Below are positions 6,581 through 9,198 of a stretch of DNA of 9,198 nt, piece after piece (the stretch's first letter is position 1; each line of letters begins with the position of its first letter). The notes beneath the pieces are model-generated. The model was given only the letters and a program-made list of their open reading frames with translations. It made no database searches and had not been told where the DNA came from. A program made the translations under genes and the position numbers. The stretch is taken from assembly GCA_023390675.1 (NCBI GenBank), contig JAEWCK010000017.1, positions 1-9,198 of the forward strand, in the 5' to 3' direction. The DNA is from Pseudomonadota bacterium. Lineage in GTDB: Bacteria > Pseudomonadota > Alphaproteobacteria > Sphingomonadales > Sphingomonadaceae.

Positions 6581-8302
6581 ATGGCAGAGAGCACGACCCC
6601 GCCGACCCCGAGCCTCGAGGAGCTCCAGCACTGGACCTGGGTGCTGGGCCGCGCGCAGCAGATGATGCTCGAGCACGGGCTCGACGCCTTCCAGGGCCTG
6701 CCCGCGCCCGCGCTCGATCCCACCGCGGCGCTGCGCGCGACCGCGGGCTTCTGGGCCGATACGATGCAGCTCTGGCAGCGCTTCCTCGATCCCGCCAACG
6801 CCGAGCCCTTCGCGGAGACGCCCGAGCAGGCGAAGGACAAGCGCTTCAAGGCGCCGCAATGGCGCGAGGAGCCGGTGTTCGATTTCCTGCGCCAGAGCTA
6901 TTTCGTCATTGCCGATCACATGCTGAAGGGGGTCGATGCGATCGAGGGCGTCGATCCGAAGCAGAAGGAGCAGATCCGCTTCGCGACCAGGGGCTTCATC
7001 GACGCAGTGAGCCCGACCAACTTCCCCGCGACCAATCCGCAGGTGCTCGAGAAGATCGTCGAGACCAAGGGCGAGAGCCTGCTCAAGGGCCTCAGCCACA
7101 TGCTGAGCGACCTCGGCAAAGGGCAGATGACGCAGGTCGATCCGAACGCGTTCGAGCTAGGCCGCAACCTCGCGATGACGCCCGGCAAGGTCGTCAAGCG
7201 CACCCCGCTCTATGAGCTGATCCAATATGCGCCGGCGACCGGGCAGGTCTACAAGACGCCGCTGATCATCTTCCCGCCCTGGATCAATCGCTTCTACATC
7301 CTCGACCTGACGCCTGAGAAGAGCTTCATCCGCTGGGCGGTCGAGCAGGGGCTGACCGTATTCGTCGTCTCGTGGAAGTCGGCGGACGCGAGCATGAAGG
7401 ACGTACGCTGGGACGATTATGTCGAGCGCGGGCAGATCGACGCGATCGACACGGTGCGCGAGTTGCTCGGCGTCGATGCCGTCCACACGATCGGCTATTG
7501 CGTCGCCGGCACCACGCTCGCCGCGACGCTGGCCGTGCTCGCGGCGCGCGGGCAGGCGGACAAGGTCGTCTCGGCTACCTTCTTCACCGCGCAGGTCGAT
7601 TTCTCGGAGGCGGGCGATCTCTCGATGTTCGTCGACGACGACCAGCTCGCGCTGATCAAGTCGCTGGGCGGCGAAGGGTTCCTCGACGGGCGCTACATGG
7701 CCGCGACCTTCAACCTGCTGCGCGGCCGCGACCTGATCTGGAATTACGTCACCAACAATTACCTGATGGGGCAGGACTATGCGCCGTTCGACCTGCTCCA
7801 CTGGAATTCGGACGTCACCAATCTGCCCGCGGGCTGGCATCTCGACTATCTGACCGACCTCTATCGCGACAACAAGCTGGTTGAGGCGGGCGCGCTGGCG
7901 ATCGGAGGCACGCCGATCGATCTCTCGAAGGTGACGACGCCGGCCTATATCCAGGCGGGGCGCGAGGACCATATCGCGCCGGCGCAATCGGTGTGGAAGG
8001 TCACGCACCACTTCAAGGGCCCCTTGAAGTTCGTGCTCGCAGGCTCGGGGCACATCGCCGGCGTGGTCAATCCGCCGGCGGCGGGCAAATACCAATATTG
8101 GACCAACGACGAGAAGGTCGAGACATTCGGCGAGTTCTTCGCGGGCGCGAAGGAGACCAAAGGGAGCTGGTGGCCCGACTGGATCGGCTGGCTCGAATCG
8201 CTCGACGCTGCGAAGGTGCCCGCCAAGGGTGCGCGCGTGCCGGGGAAGGGCAAGCTCAAGCCGCTCGCCGACGCGCCGGGAGACTATGTCCGGACGCGCT
8301 AA
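6581..8302 (+). CDS. phaC: Class I poly(3-hydroxyalkanoate) synthase
   Basis: A 573-residue polymerase that joins (R)-3-hydroxyacyl-CoA units, typically 3-hydroxybutyryl-CoA, into storage polyester on the surface of PHA granules. The length fits class I enzymes. The N-terminal PhaC domain covers about 60-225, with FDFLRQSYFV (100-109) and NFPATNPQVLEK (147-158). The alpha/beta hydrolase part follows, with TPLIIFPPWINRFYILDL (226-243). The lipase-like box GYCVAG (305-310) carries the nucleophile C307; the triad is completed by D463 in GREDHIAP and H491 in GSGHIAG. LLHWNSD (405-411) contains the conserved Trp of the family, and YVTNNYLMG (389-397) is also typical. The C-terminus (546-565) is Lys-rich. 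ATG at 6581 is preferred over ATG at 6566 because GAGG sits seven bases upstream, whereas the first ATG has no ribosome binding site. The phasin gene follows 114 bases downstream. No strong terminator separates them, so readthrough is possible. Confidence 0.97.
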   Translation: MAESTTPPTPSLEELQHWTWVLGRAQQMMLEHGLDAFQGLPAPALDPTAALRATAGFWADTMQLWQRFLDPANAEPFAETPEQAKDKRFKAPQWREEPVFDFLRQSYFVIADHMLKGVDAIEGVDPKQKEQIRFATRGFIDAVSPTNFPATNPQVLEKIVETKGESLLKGLSHMLSDLGKGQMTQVDPNAFELGRNLAMTPGKVVKRTPLYELIQYAPATGQVYKTPLIIFPPWINRFYILDLTPEKSFIRWAVEQGLTVFVVSWKSADASMKDVRWDDYVERGQIDAIDTVRELLGVDAVHTIGYCVAGTTLAATLAVLAARGQADKVVSATFFTAQVDFSEAGDLSMFVDDDQLALIKSLGGEGFLDGRYMAATFNLLRGRDLIWNYVTNNYLMGQDYAPFDLLHWNSDVTNLPAGWHLDYLTDLYRDNKLVEAGALAIGGTPIDLSKVTTPAYIQAGREDHIAPAQSVWKVTHHFKGPLKFVLAGSGHIAGVVNPPAAGKYQYWTNDEKVETFGEFFAGAKETKGSWWPDWIGWLESLDAAKVPAKGARVPGKGKLKPLADAPGDYVRTR

Positions 8303-8326
8303 CCCGCGCTTTCCGTAGCGTAAAAC

Positions 8327-8403
8327 TATTTTTGTGCAGTGCACAAAAATATACTTGCATTGCAGCGCACAAAAAACTACATGGTGCATCGCAGCAATTG
8401 CAG
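8327..8403. promoter_or_regulatory. Phasin promoter region with PhaR-like repeats
   Basis: TATTTTTGTGCA (8327-8338) and TGCACAAAAATA (8340-8351) form a perfect 12+1+12 palindrome. TGCAGTGCACAAAAA (8335-8349) recurs with one change as TGCAGCGCACAAAAA (8361-8375), a 26-base period. Further TGC/GCA-rich sequence lies at 8384-8403 (GTGCATCGCAGCAATTGCAG). TATACT (8350-8355, five of six) is a good -10 at the edge of the palindrome, without a clear -35. The PHA-sensing repressor PhaR binds TGC/GCA-rich repeats before phasin genes in Paracoccus, so these are probable PhaR operators. phaR itself is not in the window. Confidence 0.6.
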
Positions 8404-8416
8404 GGGAAGTGTTTCA

Positions 8417-9166
8417 ATGGCCACCAAGGGACCCAAGAACGGCACGCCGAAGGCCGCCGCTCGGAAGCCCGCGGCGCGCGCTGCGAAGCCGGCCGCGCCC
8501 AAGGCGCCTGTTGCTGCCCCCAAGGCTGAGAAGCCCGCGCCCAAGGCAGTCGAGACGATCGTCGCGACTCAGCCCGTCGAGCCGGTCCCGGCCGTGGAAG
8601 CAGCACCGCAGGAAGTGATCGAAACCGTCGAAGCCGTCGTGGAGCCTGTTGTCGAGGCCACTACGGAAACCGTCAACACCGCCGCTGCCGTCGAGGGGAC
8701 GGTTGCGCCGACCGCCAAGGAAATCACCATGGAAACCGTGATCGAGAACACCACCGCGAAGGCGCAGGCCTTCTTCGCCGACATGAACGACCGCACCAAG
8801 GCCGCCGTCGAGAAGTCGACCAAGCTGGTCGAGGACGCCAACGACTTCGCCAAGGGCAATGTCGAGGCGCTGGTCGAGTCGGGCCGCATCGCCGCCAAGG
8901 GCTTCGAGACCCTCGGCCAGGACGCCGCCGAGTATAGCCGCAAGTCGTTCGAGAGCGCGACCGCGACGCTCAAGACGCTCGCCACCGTCAAGTCGCCGAC
9001 CGAGCTGTTCAAGCTCCAGAGCGACTTCTTCCGCACCGCGTTCGACTCGTACGTCGCGGAAGCTTCGAAGAACACCGAGGCGCTGATCAAGCTGACCAGC
9101 GACGCCGCTCAGCCGCTTTCGAACCGCTTCGCGGTTGCGGCCGAGAAGGTGAAGGCTGCGGCCTAA
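8417..9166 (+). CDS. phaP: Phasin (phasin_2 type) with long N-terminal Lys/Ala/Pro-rich and acidic extension
   Basis: A 249-residue PHA granule-associated protein. The C-terminal part (about 105-249) is the phasin domain: amphipathic helices such as ETVIENTTAKAQAFFADMN (106-124), VEALVESGRIAAKGFETLGQDA (149-170) and SPTELFKLQSDFFRTAFDSYV (193-213), the last typical of the family. Such proteins coat granules and control their size and number. Residues 11-44 are rich in Lys, Ala and Pro with KPAA/AAKP-like units, resembling the DNA-binding tails of histone H1-like proteins and of PhaF. Residues 45-104 are strongly acidic, rich in Glu, Val and Thr, and probably disordered. ATG at 8417 has AGGGGAAG upstream; the frame is open back to 8339, but that sequence lies in the operator region. 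An internal ATG at 8729 has a better-spaced ribosome binding site. It follows phaC, as expected for a PHA locus, and its promoter carries PhaR-like repeats. Confidence 0.93.
   Translation: MATKGPKNGTPKAAARKPAARAAKPAAPKAPVAAPKAEKPAPKAVETIVATQPVEPVPAVEAAPQEVIETVEAVVEPVVEATTETVNTAAAVEGTVAPTAKEITMETVIENTTAKAQAFFADMNDRTKAAVEKSTKLVEDANDFAKGNVEALVESGRIAAKGFETLGQDAAEYSRKSFESATATLKTLATVKSPTELFKLQSDFFRTAFDSYVAEASKNTEALIKLTSDAAQPLSNRFAVAAEKVKAAA
8717..8731 (+). promoter_or_regulatory. Internal ribosome binding site and in-frame ATG within the phasin gene
   Basis: AAGGA (8717-8721), seven bases, then ATG (8729-8731), in frame with the phasin at codon 105. Initiation here would give a 145-residue protein consisting of only the phasin core, without the basic and acidic N-terminal extension. 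The spacing is closer to ideal than that of the upstream start at 8417. Whether it is used is not known. Confidence 0.4.
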
Positions 9167-9170
9167 ATCT

Positions 9171-9189
9171 TTTCCGCGTATTTCGGAAA
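9171..9189 (+). terminator. Possible weak hairpin after the phasin gene
   Basis: TTTCCG (9171-9176) and CGGAAA (9184-9189) can form a 6-bp stem with a 7-base loop, starting four bases after the phasin stop. No T-tract is seen before the window ends at 9198, so this may be only a weak or partial terminator. Confidence 0.25.
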
Positions 9190-9198
9190 GCGTAGAGG

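Noticed and set aside
8307..8320. CGCT/AGCG hairpin after phaC as a terminator
   Set aside because: Only a 4-bp stem, followed by mixed A/T sequence that belongs to the phasin operator palindrome.
7157..8389. Minus-strand open frame antisense to phaC (410 codons)
   Set aside because: A shadow of phaC; there is no domain, and its start falls within the phasin operator region.

Overview
The window looks like chromosomal DNA from an alphaproteobacterium, most likely a sphingomonad (Sphingomonas or a close relative). This rests on the very high GC content with GC-rich third codon positions, an RSH enzyme beginning LRQYELV..., a small secreted protein that resembles the CC_3452 family, an AlaC-type aminotransferase, and a class I PHA synthase followed by a phasin_2-type phasin. 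The lineage is inferred from protein character only; no database search was possible. No tRNA, rRNA, insertion sequence, CRISPR array or integrase was seen, and every gene called is intact.

Layout. Positions 1-82 hold a compact set of inverted repeats, probably a dispersed REP-like element cut by the window edge. Positions 107-1889 (minus strand) form a tight three-gene operon: a secreted alpha/beta hydrolase, then a six-helix membrane protein, then a small winged-helix regulator, each pair joined by a 4-base ATGA overlap. Its promoter (1906-1950) carries two copies of a 15-bp palindrome, one filling the -35/-10 spacer and one at the expected transcription start. This is a clear repressor-type layout, and the regulator at the end of the operon is the obvious candidate ligand. 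Upstream on the same strand are the bifunctional (p)ppGpp synthetase/hydrolase gene (1996-4083, GTG start) and a small secreted cysteine-containing protein gene (4132-4449). A perfect 13-bp hairpin covers the rsh start codon.

Divergent from these is an HxlR-type regulator (4598-5092), which ends one base from the convergent alaC gene (5094-6299). A 281-bp divergent intergenic region separates alaC from phaC (6581-8302) and contains a LexA-type GAAC-N7-GAAC element. phaC is followed by a repeat- and palindrome-rich promoter region and by a phasin gene (8417-9166). The phasin has a long Lys/Ala/Pro-rich plus acidic N-terminal extension and a well-placed internal start that could yield a core-only phasin.

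How the parts relate. phaC and phaP form a carbon-storage module: the synthase polymerises hydroxyacyl-CoA and the phasin coats the granule. rsh controls the stringent response, which influences PHA accumulation in some bacteria, but nothing in the sequence directly links the two here. The hydrolase/membrane/regulator operon is self-contained and has no assigned substrate or inducer. It is the best candidate in the window for an uncharacterised small system. The most unusual regulatory features are the nested operators at 1906-1950, the start-occluding hairpin of rsh, the SOS-like box beside phaC, and the internal start in the phasin gene.
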